Positions 1 to 9,137 are shown, counted from the stretch's first letter. The stretch: DNA of 64,000 nt from Pseudonocardia endophytica (GCF_004339565.1 NZ_SMFZ01000002.1:1612001-1676000), one strand, 5' to 3'. Numbers and translations are program-made. Notes: generated by a model not told the origin, from the sequence alone.

Positions 1-998
1 GCGCATCCCGGGCGCCCGGTACAGCAGCTGAGCCCGACGGCCGGATCGTCCGGGTCGGTCACCAGACCGAGCGAGTCGAGGTGGCGCACGACATCCCGTG
101 GGGCGTCGGCGAGCACCAGGGTGCGCCACGGGGTGACCACGACCTGGGGTACGAGCTCGGCGATCCGCCGCAGCTGGACGGCGGTGAGCTCGCCGAGGAG
201 GGGCAGGAATCCGAGCGCGGTCCCGCCGTCGTCGCGGACGAGGCGGCCGACCGGGCCCGGGATCGCGGGGGGCGCACCCGCCGCGGCCGCCACCGGGCGG
301 TCCGCCCCGGGCGGTGGAACGTCGGCACCGGTGAGCGCCGCACCGAGATGCCGGGCGGCGTCCGGGAGCTCCGCGGCCCGCCATGCTCCGGGCGCGACGT
401 GTTCGCGCACCTGCAGGAACAGCTCGGCGACACGGGCGAGGCGGTCGGCGACGTCCTCACGGTCGATCACGATCCCGGTCGCGATGCCGCCGATCTCGAG
501 CCGGCCCCGGTACGGGTCGACAGCACGCCAGCACACGTCCGGGTCCTCGGCGGCGACGTCACCGCGCCCGTCGTCGATCGCGAAGAGGAAGCGACCGGGG
601 AGAGCGGCCAGTGAGGCGCTGGCGCACAGCGCCCGGTCGAGTTCGCCGGCCGTCCCGCGGACGTCGGCCGTGCCGCCGACCAGGCCGCTGAGAGGCGACG
701 CGAGGATGTTCCGGACACGCTCGTGGGCGACCGAGGGAAGCAGGCCGGCCCCGCTGAGACACCCGGCGACGCCACTGGCGTCCGTGCTGCGCAACCCGCG
801 GATCTGCAGGTTCGCCCGCGACGTGAGATGGATGCGTCCGTCTCCGAACGTGGTGGAGCACTCGGCGACAGCGTCCATCCCCTGGCGGCTGAGCACTCCG
901 CCGGGAACGCGGATCCTGGCGAGATACCCGTCCTCTGCGGGGTGCAGGGACGACACGCCCGGGCAGGTGTCGCTGCGTCCGCGCGCCGGCTGTGGCAT
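1..998 (-). CDS. cobG: Precorrin-3B synthase CobG (3' end beyond window)
   Basis: The gene reads leftward from ATG at 996-998 and is still open at the window edge, so 332 codons of a roughly 380-400 residue protein are visible. CobG converts precorrin-3A to precorrin-3B with oxygen in the aerobic cobalamin pathway. The protein starts with a ferredoxin-like half domain of the nitrite/sulfite reductase type; residues 57-68 read HLTSRANLQIRG, the conserved siroheme/substrate-side motif of that family. A cysteine cluster SCCTGRPGC appears just before the edge and matches the first part of the 4Fe-4S binding site. It is divergent from the riboswitch-cobA unit, which fits a cobalamin locus continuing to the left. 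Frame and start are clear; the C-terminal half of the cluster is not visible. Confidence 0.9.
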   Translation of the reverse strand, partial: MPQPARGRSDTCPGVSSLHPAEDGYLARIRVPGGVLSRQGMDAVAECSTTFGDGRIHLTSRANLQIRGLRSTDASGVAGCLSGAGLLPSVAHERVRNILASPLSGLVGGTADVRGTAGELDRALCASASLAALPGRFLFAIDDGRGDVAAEDPDVCWRAVDPYRGRLEIGGIATGIVIDREDVADRLARVAELFLQVREHVAPGAWRAAELPDAARHLGAALTGADVPPPGADRPVAAAAGAPPAIPGPVGRLVRDDGGTALGFLPLLGELTAVQLRRIAELVPQVVVTPWRTLVLADAPRDVVRHLDSLGLVTDPDDPAVGLSCCTGRPGC

Positions 999-1069
999 GG
1001 GGTCACACTAGAGCGGAAATCTCACCTTCACGCAAGAATTATGGTTGTGAGGCTGGGTGGCGAGCTCTC

Positions 1070-1225
1070 TCTGGGTTAGTGTTCCGGCGAGCTCGGAGAC
1101 GCGAGAACCCGGTGCGATTCCGGGACGGTCTCGCCACTGTGTCCGGGGGCTTCCCCGGTGAGTCAGACCTCGCCCTCCACAACTCACCTGCCTGTTCCGG
1201 GCGAGGAATCCCGGACGAAGGGGGC
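1070..1225 (+). promoter_or_regulatory. Cobalamin (B12) riboswitch upstream of cobA
   Basis: The 165 bases before cobA hold no reading frame but carry the hallmark B12 elements: GGTGCGATTCCGGGACGG followed by TCGCCACTGTG around 1110-1140, and the B12-box-like GAGTCAGACCTCGCC at about 1159-1173. GC-rich complementary arms lie on both sides. Family knowledge says adenosylcobalamin binding lowers expression of the downstream biosynthetic or transport gene. Here the target is the branch-point methyltransferase gene, starting about 10 bases after the element. Exact outer limits are approximate. Confidence 0.85.
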
Positions 1226-1234
1226 CAGTAAGAG

Positions 1235-2551
1235 ATGACGTCGACGTGGACTGTGCATCCGTTGATGAGCGGGCTGATCCTGGCCGGTCGCCGTGTGCTG
1301 GTGATCGGAGGGGACGTCCGGGCCCAGCGCCGGTTACCCGGATTGCTGGCGGCGGACGCGGAGATCCTGCTGGTCGCACCGCAGGTGAGTCCGGCGGTCG
1401 AGGCTCTCGCCGCGTCCGGTCAACTGACCTGGTTGCCCCGGTCCTACGACGACGAGGACCTCGACGACGCCTGGCTCGTCGTCGTGTGCGCCCCGGGGGC
1501 GGAGCTGGGGGCTCGGGTCGCCCGGTCGGCGGATCGCCGGCGGATCTTCTGCGTTGCAGCTGAATCCGTGGACGGGAGTCCGTCGCCCGGGTCGGTCGTG
1601 CTGCCTCCCACTGGCGAGTACGACGGTGTGTCGGTCGGGGTGCTGTCGCGCTCGCCGGACCGCGCGGACTCGGTCCGCGCCGCGTTGGTGGAGGCGCTGC
1701 GCAGTGGTCGGGTGTCCGAGCACGACGCCGAGCCGGTACGCCCCGGTGTCGCCCTGGTCGGTGGCGGTCCGGGCGACCCCGAGCTGCTCACCGTGCGGGG
1801 GAGCCGCCTGCTGGCCCGCGCCGACGTGGTGGTGACCGACCGGCTGGCCCCTCGCGAGGTTCTCGAGGAACTCGGCCGGAACGTCGAGGTGATCGACGCG
1901 TCGAAGATCCCGTACGGCCGCGCCCTGCCCCAGGGGCAGATCAACGCCCTGCTGGTCGAGCACGCGCGGGCGGGCAAGTTCGTCGTCCGGCTCAAGGGCG
2001 GGGATCCGTTCGTGTACGGCCGTGGATACGAAGAGGTGATCGCCTGCACCGAGGCCGGGGTCCCGGTGACCGTGGTCCCCGGGGTCACGAGCGCGATCGC
2101 CGGCCCGGCCGCCGCAGGTGTTCCGGTGAGCCATCGCGGTGTGGCGCACGAGTTCGTGGTGGTGTCCGCCCACGTCGCCCCGGACCACCCGGACTGCCTG
2201 GTGGACTGGACGGCGCTCGGGCGGCTGCGCGGCACCATCGTGTTGCTGATGGCCGTGCTGAACCTCGCACAGGTGGCCGAAACGTTGATCGCGGCCGGCC
2301 GCCCGGCCGACACACCGGTGACGGTCGTGCAGGACGCGACCACTCGCATCCAGCGTTCGGTGCGCGCCACGCTGAGCACCGTCGGCCGGGTGGTCCGTGA
2401 GCAGGACGTCCAGCCACCCGCGATCGTCGTGGTCGGGCCGGTCGCCGGCCTGGCTCCCGACGTGCAGAGCTGGAAGGCGGCCGCGACGAACCCGGTTGAC
2501 GAGTGGTGCCGTCGCGACGAGGTCACGACGACGGCGCCGGGGCCGGCGTGA
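1235..2551 (+). CDS. cobA: CysG-type uroporphyrinogen-III C-methyltransferase with N-terminal precorrin-2 dehydrogenase domain
   Basis: 438 residues. The C-terminal half is a SAM-dependent uroporphyrinogen-III methyltransferase making precorrin-2: VGGGPGDPELLT near residue 175 and RLKGGDPFVYGRG near 250 are the SUMT signatures, with VPGVTSAIAGPAAAGVPVSHRG following. The N-terminal 150 residues resemble the Rossmann precorrin-2 dehydrogenase/ferrochelatase part of siroheme synthase (RRVLVIGGDVRAQRR), although the last glycine of the classic GGG motif is replaced by Asp. The product feeds both siroheme and cobalamin, and cobG lies divergently next door. The ATG follows the B12 riboswitch, so B12 probably represses it. 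The stop overlaps the GTG of the ClC channel gene (GTGA), suggesting translational coupling. Whether the dehydrogenase half is active cannot be told from sequence. Confidence 0.92.
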   Translation: MTSTWTVHPLMSGLILAGRRVLVIGGDVRAQRRLPGLLAADAEILLVAPQVSPAVEALAASGQLTWLPRSYDDEDLDDAWLVVVCAPGAELGARVARSADRRRIFCVAAESVDGSPSPGSVVLPPTGEYDGVSVGVLSRSPDRADSVRAALVEALRSGRVSEHDAEPVRPGVALVGGGPGDPELLTVRGSRLLARADVVVTDRLAPREVLEELGRNVEVIDASKIPYGRALPQGQINALLVEHARAGKFVVRLKGGDPFVYGRGYEEVIACTEAGVPVTVVPGVTSAIAGPAAAGVPVSHRGVAHEFVVVSAHVAPDHPDCLVDWTALGRLRGTIVLLMAVLNLAQVAETLIAAGRPADTPVTVVQDATTRIQRSVRATLSTVGRVVREQDVQPPAIVVVGPVAGLAPDVQSWKAAATNPVDEWCRRDEVTTTAPGPA

Positions 2552-4368
2552 CCGGCACGTCCGAGCAGTCGGCGCGGCGACCCGCCGCAGGCTCCGTCCG
2601 TGGCGCGCTGCTCGATGCCCCGCGACGGTTGCACGGCTGGCTGGTCGGCAGCCAGTCCGGGCTGGTCGGGCTCGCGTTGATCATCGGTGTCGGCGCGGGA
2701 CTGGGCGCTGTCGTGTTCCGCTATCTGATCCTGGGAATCACATGGCTGGTCACCGGCCGGGAGGACTACAGCGACGCCGGGCGGGTGGCCAGCAGCCACC
2801 TGCCCGCACTCGGTCCGTGGTTCCTGCTGTTGGTGCCCGTCGTGGGCGGACTGATCTACGGCCCGCTGGTGTACCGGTTCGCGCCGGAGGCCCGCGGGCA
2901 CGGCGTGCCCGAGGTGATGGTCGCGGTCGCCCGCAACGGCGGGCGGATCCCGGCGCGTGTCGCGGCGGTGAAGTCGCTGGCCTCGGGACTGTGCATCGGA
3001 ACGGGCGGATCGGTCGGCCGGGAGGGCCCGATCGTCCAGATCGGGTCGGCGCTCGGCTCCTCGATCGGCCAGTGGCTGCGGGTCCCCGACCACCGTCTGC
3101 GGCTGATGGTGGCGTGCGGCGCGGCAGGCGGCATCTCGGCGACGTTCAACGCGCCGATCGCGGGCGTGTTCTTCGGCCTCGAGGTGATCCTGCGCCGGTT
3201 CAGTGCGGAGGCGTTCGGGATCGTGGTGCTCTCGTCGGTCACCGCCAACGTCGTCGCTCGGTCGATCGTGGGCGAGGACCACATCCTGCACCTGCCCGCG
3301 TTCGGTCTCGGCTCGCCCGTCGAGCTACCTCTCTACGGGCTGCTCGGACTGCTGGCCGGCATCGCCGGATGGGGTTTCGCGCGGGTGCTCTACCGGATCG
3401 AGGACCTCTGCGACGCGGTGTGGCGCGGGCCGGAGTGGCTGCGCCCCGGTGTGGGCGGGTTGCTGCTGGGCGGCCTGCTGCTGGCCCTGCCGCAGATGTA
3501 CGGCGTCGGGTACCCGGTCCTCGAGGACGGGATCTCCGGCGAGTACGCGGTCGGGTTCCTGGTCGTCCTCATGCTCGGCAAGATGGTCGCCACCAGCCTG
3601 ACCATCGGGATCGGCGGGTCCGGCGGGGTGTTCGCGCCGTCACTGTTCATCGGCGGGATGCTCGGAACCGCGTTCGGCGTCGCCGCGAACGCCGTGTTCC
3701 CGGGGCTGGACCTGTCTCCCGGCGCGTTCGGACTGGTCGGGATGGCGGCGGTGTTCGCGGCCGCGAGCCACGCGCCGATCGCCGCGGTCCTGATCGTGTT
3801 CGAGCTGACCGGGCAGTACTCGATCATCCTGCCGCTGATGGCCAGCGTCGTGCTCGCCACCGGGCTGAGCCACCTGGTCTCCCGGGACACCATCTACACG
3901 CTCAAGCTGATCCGGCGGGGGATCGACATCGACGCCGACCGCCGTGCGGACCACGACCTGTCGGGGCTCACCGTCGCCGGCGCCATGCGCGCAGCACCGC
4001 GGACGGTGCGCTCGTCGGCGCCGATGGGTGACGCGGCGCTCGCGCTCGCGGAGGCGCACTACGGGGCGATACCCGTGTGCGACGACGACGACCGCTACGC
4101 CGGTGCACTGGTCGCGACGGAGATCGGACCGGAGTCGATCGGCGACGGGTCCGGGACGACCGGGACCGCCGGTGACTGCGCGCGTTCACTGCCGGTCCTG
4201 CTCGCCGACCAGCCCCTGCACGACGTCACGGTGCTCGTGTCCGACCACGAGGCGACCGGCCTTCCGGTGCTCGACCGGACCGGAGGAGGTGTCCTGCTGG
4301 GCTGGATCGATCACCGTGACGTCCTCGCCGCCTACCACCGGGCGGCATCGCCCGCACCGACCGGGTGA
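2548..4368 (+). CDS. ClC-family chloride channel/transporter with C-terminal CBS domains
   Basis: 606 residues from GTG 2548, which overlaps the cobA stop as GTGA; an in-frame ATG at 2503 would add 15 residues but would overlap cobA by 49 bases. It is an integral membrane ClC protein moving chloride or exchanging Cl-/H+. Visible filter motifs are GSVGREGPIVQ (the GxEGP helix, with E at the gating position) and GIGGSGGVFAPSLFIGGMLG (GxFxP). About ten hydrophobic helices span residues 30-420; the last ~150 residues form a CBS pair (GAMRAAPRTVRSSAP then LHDVTVLVSDHEATGLPVLD), probably a nucleotide-sensing regulatory module. The start is the main uncertainty. Its coupling to a cobalamin gene has no obvious functional reason. 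Confidence 0.9.
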   Translation: MTGTSEQSARRPAAGSVRGALLDAPRRLHGWLVGSQSGLVGLALIIGVGAGLGAVVFRYLILGITWLVTGREDYSDAGRVASSHLPALGPWFLLLVPVVGGLIYGPLVYRFAPEARGHGVPEVMVAVARNGGRIPARVAAVKSLASGLCIGTGGSVGREGPIVQIGSALGSSIGQWLRVPDHRLRLMVACGAAGGISATFNAPIAGVFFGLEVILRRFSAEAFGIVVLSSVTANVVARSIVGEDHILHLPAFGLGSPVELPLYGLLGLLAGIAGWGFARVLYRIEDLCDAVWRGPEWLRPGVGGLLLGGLLLALPQMYGVGYPVLEDGISGEYAVGFLVVLMLGKMVATSLTIGIGGSGGVFAPSLFIGGMLGTAFGVAANAVFPGLDLSPGAFGLVGMAAVFAAASHAPIAAVLIVFELTGQYSIILPLMASVVLATGLSHLVSRDTIYTLKLIRRGIDIDADRRADHDLSGLTVAGAMRAAPRTVRSSAPMGDAALALAEAHYGAIPVCDDDDRYAGALVATEIGPESIGDGSGTTGTAGDCARSLPVLLADQPLHDVTVLVSDHEATGLPVLDRTGGGVLLGWIDHRDVLAAYHRAASPAPTG

Positions 4369-5300
4369 TCGCGTGGAGCGTCGCACGCGACGCCGCGGTC
4401 CGGCTCCGGGAACGCGTCGGTTCCGGCGATGGCGTCCATCAGCGACTGCGCCACGTGCGACGTCGGCCCCTGGCGGCCGACGATCAGTCCGACCCACGGC
4501 CGCGGGCCCGCGTCCCGGATCGGTAGCGCCCGCATTCCGGCCGGATTTCCGAATGCCGCCAACCAGGTGTTGGCGATTACCGCGGACCACCGTCCCGTGG
4601 ACACGTGGGCATAGAGAGCGGCCACCGTGTCGGTTTCGACGACGACGTCCATCGACAGGCCCTGAGCGGCCATGGCGTCGTCGATTATCCGGCGGTTCTG
4701 CATGCTCCGGGTCAGTGCACATACGGGACGTGACGCGACATCCGACCACCCCACGTCGTCGCGTCCGCGAAATGCCTGCTCCGGAGCGAGCAGGAGATAG
4801 CGTTCCCGGTACAGACGAAGGGTTCCCGGCATGATCTCGTCCCCGTCGAGATAGGTCAGCCCGGCGTCGAGCTCGAACTCGGCGAGTTTGTGGATGATCT
4901 CGCGGGAGGAGAGCACCTCGAAGCGGATGCGGGCCGCTGGGTACCGGGCGGTGAGCGCTTCCGTCAGCCGGGGGCCGGCCGGTACCGCGGTCGGGATCGC
5001 GCCGATCCGGACCGTGGCGCTGAGCCCGTCGCGCATCCGGTCGAGATCGCTGCGCAGGGCCGCACGCTCGGCCAGGATGCGGTGGGCCCAGCCCACCACC
5101 CGCTGCCCCTCCGGGGTGAACCCCCCGAAGCGACGCCCGCGTTGGACGATCGTGACCCCGAGCTGGCGCTCCAGTGCCCGCAGCGCGGCCGACAGCGACG
5201 ACTGGCTCGCATGGCACGCCGCCGCGGCGCGGCCGAAGTGCTGCTCCCTGGCGAGCGCGGTGAGGTATTCCAACTGTCGTAGCTGGATGTCTCCGGCCAT
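4332..5300 (-). CDS. LysR-family transcriptional regulator, divergent from formate dehydrogenase
   Basis: 322 residues. Residues 6-65 form the winged helix-turn-helix (LRQLEYLTALAREQHFGRAA, then SQSSLSAALRALERQLG); residues 95-300 form the periplasmic-binding-like effector domain. It starts 130 bases from the fdh start in divergent orientation, the classical LysR arrangement, so it most likely controls fdh in response to a C1 compound or redox signal; the effector is unknown. Its 3' end overlaps the ClC gene end by 37 bases on the opposite strand. Confidence 0.9.
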   Translation of the reverse strand: MAGDIQLRQLEYLTALAREQHFGRAAAACHASQSSLSAALRALERQLGVTIVQRGRRFGGFTPEGQRVVGWAHRILAERAALRSDLDRMRDGLSATVRIGAIPTAVPAGPRLTEALTARYPAARIRFEVLSSREIIHKLAEFELDAGLTYLDGDEIMPGTLRLYRERYLLLAPEQAFRGRDDVGWSDVASRPVCALTRSMQNRRIIDDAMAAQGLSMDVVVETDTVAALYAHVSTGRWSAVIANTWLAAFGNPAGMRALPIRDAGPRPWVGLIVGRQGPTSHVAQSLMDAIAGTDAFPEPDRGVACDAPRDHPVGAGDAARW

Positions 5301-5430
5301 TCTGTCAGCGTACCGGGCCAGCCTGATCGATCCTACCGATGACCAGATCGACAGGACTCATTGTCACGCAATTGATCCCAGGAGGCCGACGGGTGAAGGT
5401 GGTGCGGTTGGTCACGACGAGGAGGCAATG

Positions 5431-6591
5431 ATGGCAACGGTTCTCTGTGTGCTCTACGACGACCCGGTGAACGGCTACCCGGAGCAGTTCCCTCGGGCCG
5501 GTCTTCCGGCTCTGGAGCGTTATCCGGATGGGCAGTCGCTCCCTTCGCCCAGCGCCATCGACTTCACGCCCGGTGCATTGTTGGGCAGTGTGTCGGGTGA
5601 GCTCGGGCTGCGCGGTTTCCTGGAGGCGCAGGGCCACGAGCTGATCGTCACGTCGGACAAGGACGGCGACGACTCCGAGTTCGACCGGCACCTCGCGGAC
5701 GCCGACGTGGTGATCTCTCAGCCGTTCTGGCCGGCGTACCTGTCGGCCGAGCGGATCGCGAAGGCACCCAAGCTCAAGCTCGCGCTCACCGCCGGGATCG
5801 GTTCCGACCACGTCGATCTGGACGCGGCCATCGAGCACGGCGTGACCGTCGCCGAGGTGACGTTCTGCAACAGCATCAGCGTCGCCGAGCACGTCGTGAT
5901 GATGATCCTGTCGCTGGTACGCAACTACCTGCCGTCGCACCAGTGGGTCCTCGACGGCGGCTGGAACATCGCCGACTGCGTGTCCCGTTCCTACGACGTC
6001 GAGGGCATGGACGTCGGCACCGTCGCCGCGGGCCGGATCGGGCTGGCCGTGCTACGCCGCCTGGCCCCGTTCGACATGCGGCTGCACTACACCGACCGAC
6101 ACCGCCTGCCCACCGAGATCGAGCAGGAACTGAACCTGACCTACCACGACAGCGCCCAGGCCATGGTCCCGCACTGCGACGTCGTGACGATCAACGCGCC
6201 GCTGCACCACGAGACACGCAACCTGTTCGACGACGACCTGCTCGCCACCATGCGCCGCGGCGCCTACCTGGTGAACACCGCCCGCGGCCTGATCGTCGAC
6301 CGGGACGCGGTCGTGCGGGCCCTGCAGAGCGGGCAACTCGCCGGCTACGCCGGCGACGTCTGGTACCCGCAACCCGCCCCGGCCGACCACCCCTGGCGCA
6401 CCATGCCCCACCACGGCATGACCCCACACATCTCCGGCTCCAGCCTGTCCGCACAAGCCCGCTACGCCGCCGGCACCCGCGAGATCCTCGAACACTTCCT
6501 CGACGGCACCGCGATCCGCGACGAGTACCTCATCGTCGACGGCGGCAAACTCGCAGGCACCGGAGCGCACTCGTACTCGGCCCGGGCGTAG
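5431..6591 (+). CDS. fdh: NAD-dependent formate dehydrogenase (metal-free, D-2-hydroxyacid dehydrogenase family)
   Basis: 386 residues, the usual length of bacterial NAD-FDH. It oxidises formate to CO2 with NAD+ in the cytoplasm. Cofactor motif VGTVAAGRIG is near residue 200. Catalytic residues expected from Pseudomonas-type FDH are present: Asn in FCNSIS, Arg in VNTARG, and the His of MTPHISG; the C-terminal stretch IRDEYLIVDGGKLAGTGAHSYS is diagnostic. Two adjacent ATGs exist at 5428 and 5431; the AGGAGG at 5420-5425 is 5 bases from the second, which I chose. It probably detoxifies formate or supplies NADH during C1 or oxalate use, under the divergent LysR regulator. Confidence 0.96.
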   Translation: MATVLCVLYDDPVNGYPEQFPRAGLPALERYPDGQSLPSPSAIDFTPGALLGSVSGELGLRGFLEAQGHELIVTSDKDGDDSEFDRHLADADVVISQPFWPAYLSAERIAKAPKLKLALTAGIGSDHVDLDAAIEHGVTVAEVTFCNSISVAEHVVMMILSLVRNYLPSHQWVLDGGWNIADCVSRSYDVEGMDVGTVAAGRIGLAVLRRLAPFDMRLHYTDRHRLPTEIEQELNLTYHDSAQAMVPHCDVVTINAPLHHETRNLFDDDLLATMRRGAYLVNTARGLIVDRDAVVRALQSGQLAGYAGDVWYPQPAPADHPWRTMPHHGMTPHISGSSLSAQARYAAGTREILEHFLDGTAIRDEYLIVDGGKLAGTGAHSYSARA

Positions 6592-6600
6592 CCGCAACGC

Positions 6601-6643
6601 GGCCGGGGTCGGTCCGGTGGAAGGCCGTGACCTCGCCCCGGCC
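6601..6643. terminator. Possible hairpin terminator after fdh
   Basis: GGCCGGGG at 6601-6608 and CCCCGGCC at 6636-6643 form an 8-bp inverted repeat ten bases after the fdh stop, without a T-run. The remaining stretch to 6879, between the convergent fdh and MFS genes, holds no gene I can support. Confidence 0.3.
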
Positions 6644-6879
6644 GCGGAGCGCAGGCGTCGAGGACTCCGGTGGACCCGGCTCGACGACGCTCACCTCCCG
6701 TGCAGCGCACAGCGGAACGCGTCCACGAGCAGGCGGGCGACCTCGTCACGGATGTGTTCGCGAGGATCGAATCCCGGGTCTCCGCCCGCGGTGGGACGAG
6801 GGCTCCGCTCGCGCCACAGTGTCGGACGAGAGCAGTTCTCGCGTCAGCGGTCCGAGCCCCACCACCGCGGGTGGGCGGG

Positions 6880-8328
6880 CTACGCCGTGGCGGGAGCGGC
6901 GTCCGGCGACGGGAGAGCGTCGGTCCCGGGCCTCGCGCGGCGGGGCAGGAGGTACGCCAGCGCCGCGCAGAGGGCGATGAGGCACGCCGTCACGATCAGC
7001 ACCGCTTGCAGCCCACCGAGTGCGTTGCCGCTCTCGAGCCCACCGGCGAAGATCGTGCCAAGGGCCGCGACGCCGCCCGTCGCACCCAGCTGCTGCATCG
7101 CGTTCAGCACGCCGGACCCCGAGCCGACCATCGGCAGGCTCACGCCGGCCAGGACGATGTCGAACAACGGGGCCAGCAGCAGCCCGATGCCGAGGCCGGT
7201 GACGATCAGCGTCGGCGCCAGCTCCCAGACCGTCACGCCGGTACCGGCGGAGGTGAACGTCGCGACCATGCCGACCACACCGGCGGCCGCGATCAGCGCA
7301 CCGATCTGGAGCACGCGTCGTCCGTACCTGCGGCCGAGCACGGCACCGGACAGTGCCGACCCGACCGCGATGCCGAGCGCCCACGGCGCCTGCCCGAGCC
7401 CGGCGTGCAGCGCGCTCCACCCGAGACCGACCTGCAGGTAGAGCCCGAACGCGAACACCATGCCGGTCATCGCCCCGAAGAACACCAGGACCACCACCAG
7501 CCCGCCGGCGTAGGCACGTGCGGCGAACAGTGCGGGCTCGACCAGCGGAGCGCGTCCGGATCTGCTGCGCCGCAACTGGTGCCGGGCGAACACGATCAGT
7601 ACCGGAACGGACAGTCCCATGAGGACGAACGACCACACGGGCCAGCCCAGCTCGCGGCCCTCGACGAGCGGGAACACCAGCAGCGCCACGCCTGCGGAGA
7701 CCAGACCCATGCCGACCGGGTCGGGACGCGGGCCGTCCTCGGAACGGGACTCGCGAATCGTCGCGAGACCGAGCGCCATGCCTGCCATGCCGATCGGGAC
7801 GTTGATCAGGAAGATCGTGCGCCAGCCCGCCCCGCCGAGGTCCCACGCGATCAGCGCGCCGGCCAGGATCGGGCCGCAGACTGCGGCCAGCCCGATCGTC
7901 GGGCCGAACGCCGCGAACGCCGTGCCGGCCTCGTCGTCGTCGAAGGTCGACCGGATGATCCCGAAGCCCTGCGGGATCAGGATCGCGCCGAACAACCCTT
8001 GCAGCACACGGCAGACGATCAGCATGCCGGGCGAGACGGCCAGCCCGCACAGCGCGGACATCACGACGAACCCGCCGAGCCCGATCAGGAACATCCGGCG
8101 CCTGCCGTACAGGTCGCCGAGCCGTCCGCCGGTGATCAGCCCGATGGCGAACGCGAGCGTGTAGCCGGCGGCGATCCACTGGATCGTGGCGACGGTGCCG
8201 CCGAGGTCCTCGCGGATCGACGGCGCGGCGATCGCGACGACCGTGGCGTCGAGCAGGTCCATCACCTCGGCGACGAGGACGGCGGCCAGCGCGAGCCAGC
8301 GCCAGCGGTAGGGGGCGGGTTCGGGCAT
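6880..8328 (-). CDS. DHA2 (EmrB/QacA-type) MFS drug exporter
   Basis: 482 residues from ATG 8328, preceded by GGAG at a good distance. A GTG at 8370 is possible but would place the start inside the TetR operator, so I reject it. About 14 hydrophobic segments are visible, the hallmark of the DHA2 group; TM1 carries VAEVMDLLDATVVAIAAPSI (motif D1-like, with acidic residues in TM1), and the motif A loop is GGRLGDLYGRRRMF near residue 75. It is a proton-driven multidrug efflux pump of the plasma membrane. The divergent TetR gene with a shared palindromic operator suggests repression relieved by a toxic ligand, possibly a substrate of the pump. Confidence 0.93.
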   Translation of the reverse strand: MPEPAPYRWRWLALAAVLVAEVMDLLDATVVAIAAPSIREDLGGTVATIQWIAAGYTLAFAIGLITGGRLGDLYGRRRMFLIGLGGFVVMSALCGLAVSPGMLIVCRVLQGLFGAILIPQGFGIIRSTFDDDEAGTAFAAFGPTIGLAAVCGPILAGALIAWDLGGAGWRTIFLINVPIGMAGMALGLATIRESRSEDGPRPDPVGMGLVSAGVALLVFPLVEGRELGWPVWSFVLMGLSVPVLIVFARHQLRRSRSGRAPLVEPALFAARAYAGGLVVVLVFFGAMTGMVFAFGLYLQVGLGWSALHAGLGQAPWALGIAVGSALSGAVLGRRYGRRVLQIGALIAAAGVVGMVATFTSAGTGVTVWELAPTLIVTGLGIGLLLAPLFDIVLAGVSLPMVGSGSGVLNAMQQLGATGGVAALGTIFAGGLESGNALGGLQAVLIVTACLIALCAALAYLLPRRARPGTDALPSPDAAPATA

Positions 8329-8364
8329 GACCACTCCAGGGCTGAGACGTTCGGACCGCGTAAC

Positions 8365-8392
8365 GAACACCGTTCGTTGACGAACAGTGTTC
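8365..8392. promoter_or_regulatory. Palindromic TetR operator between the MFS pump and its regulator
   Basis: A nearly perfect 28-bp palindrome: left arm GAACACCGTTCGT, centre TG, right arm ACGAACAGTGTTC, with one mismatched pair. A third GAAC-N3-GTTC site (GAACGGTGTTC) follows at 8401-8411. It lies 37 bases before the MFS start and 41 before the TetR start, the expected place for a shared operator. Confidence 0.75.
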
Positions 8393-8432
8393 TACTCCGG
8401 GAACGGTGTTCGCGTCAACTAGGATTCGTGGC

Positions 8433-9131
8433 GTGACGGAGCTCGAACCGCCGTGGTGGACACCGCGCAAGACCGTGGCGCGCCGTTCGCTGAACCGGGA
8501 GGCGATCGTCGCGGCGGCCCGGACGGTGTTGCGCGACGAGGGGATCGACGCGCTGAGCATGCGCCGGGTCGCGTCCGAGCTCGGGACAGGGCCCGCGTCG
8601 CTCTACGCGCACGTCGCCCACAAGGACGAGCTGCTGGAACTGCTCCTCGACGACGTGTCCGGCGAGGTCCCGCTGCCGGAACCGGATCCGGCGCGGTGGC
8701 GCGAGCAGGTGACCCAGCTCTGGACGGACACGCGGAACGCCGTGATGGCCAACGGTGACATCGCCCGCGTCGCGCTCGGGCGGGTCCCGCTCGGGCCGAA
8801 CGCCATGCGCCTGTCCGAGACGACCCTGACGCTGCTACGGCTCGGCGGTGTACCGGAGCAGGCCGCGGCGTGGGCCGTCGACGTGATCGGGATGTACGTG
8901 GCGGCCAACGCGATCGAGGGCTCCATCGACGCCCGCGAGGAGCGAGCCGGGCGGGACCCGGTGCAGTACTACGCGCAGGTCCACAAGTACTTCACCGAGC
9001 TCCCACCGGATCGCTTCCCGACGACGACGGCGCTGGCGTCGAAGCTCGCCACCGGTGACGGCGAGGACCGGTTCCGGTTCGGCCTTGACCTGCTCGTCGG
9101 GGGACTGGCGGCGATGACCGACGGGCCGTGA
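8433..9131 (+). CDS. TetR/AcrR-family repressor of the divergent MFS exporter
   Basis: 232 residues from GTG 8433 (AGGA about nine bases upstream). A GTG at 8406 would begin inside an operator half-site. The helix-turn-helix is at residues 20-65 (SLNREAIVAAARTVLRDEG, then MRRVASELGTGPASLYAHVAHKD), the typical TetR N-terminus; the C-terminal 150 residues are helical and resemble the TetR_C ligand domain of the TetR-class tetracycline repressors. Divergence from the DHA2 pump and the palindrome between them indicate local repression and autoregulation. Its 3' end meets the PhoD-like gene end six bases away. Confidence 0.9.
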   Translation: MTELEPPWWTPRKTVARRSLNREAIVAAARTVLRDEGIDALSMRRVASELGTGPASLYAHVAHKDELLELLLDDVSGEVPLPEPDPARWREQVTQLWTDTRNAVMANGDIARVALGRVPLGPNAMRLSETTLTLLRLGGVPEQAAAWAVDVIGMYVAANAIEGSIDAREERAGRDPVQYYAQVHKYFTELPPDRFPTTTALASKLATGDGEDRFRFGLDLLVGGLAAMTDGP

Positions 9132-9137
9132 GGCGCC

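Noticed and set aside
6650..6870. Short minus-strand reading with DPREHIRDEVARLLVDAFR, resembling the end of a gene
   Set aside because: No start, no upstream body and no recognised family; too little to call a gene remnant.
6746..8560. Open frame of 604 codons on the minus strand spanning the MFS pump and the TetR start
   Set aside because: It is a shifted reading of the MFS gene on the same strand with Arg-rich low complexity, and crosses the operator.
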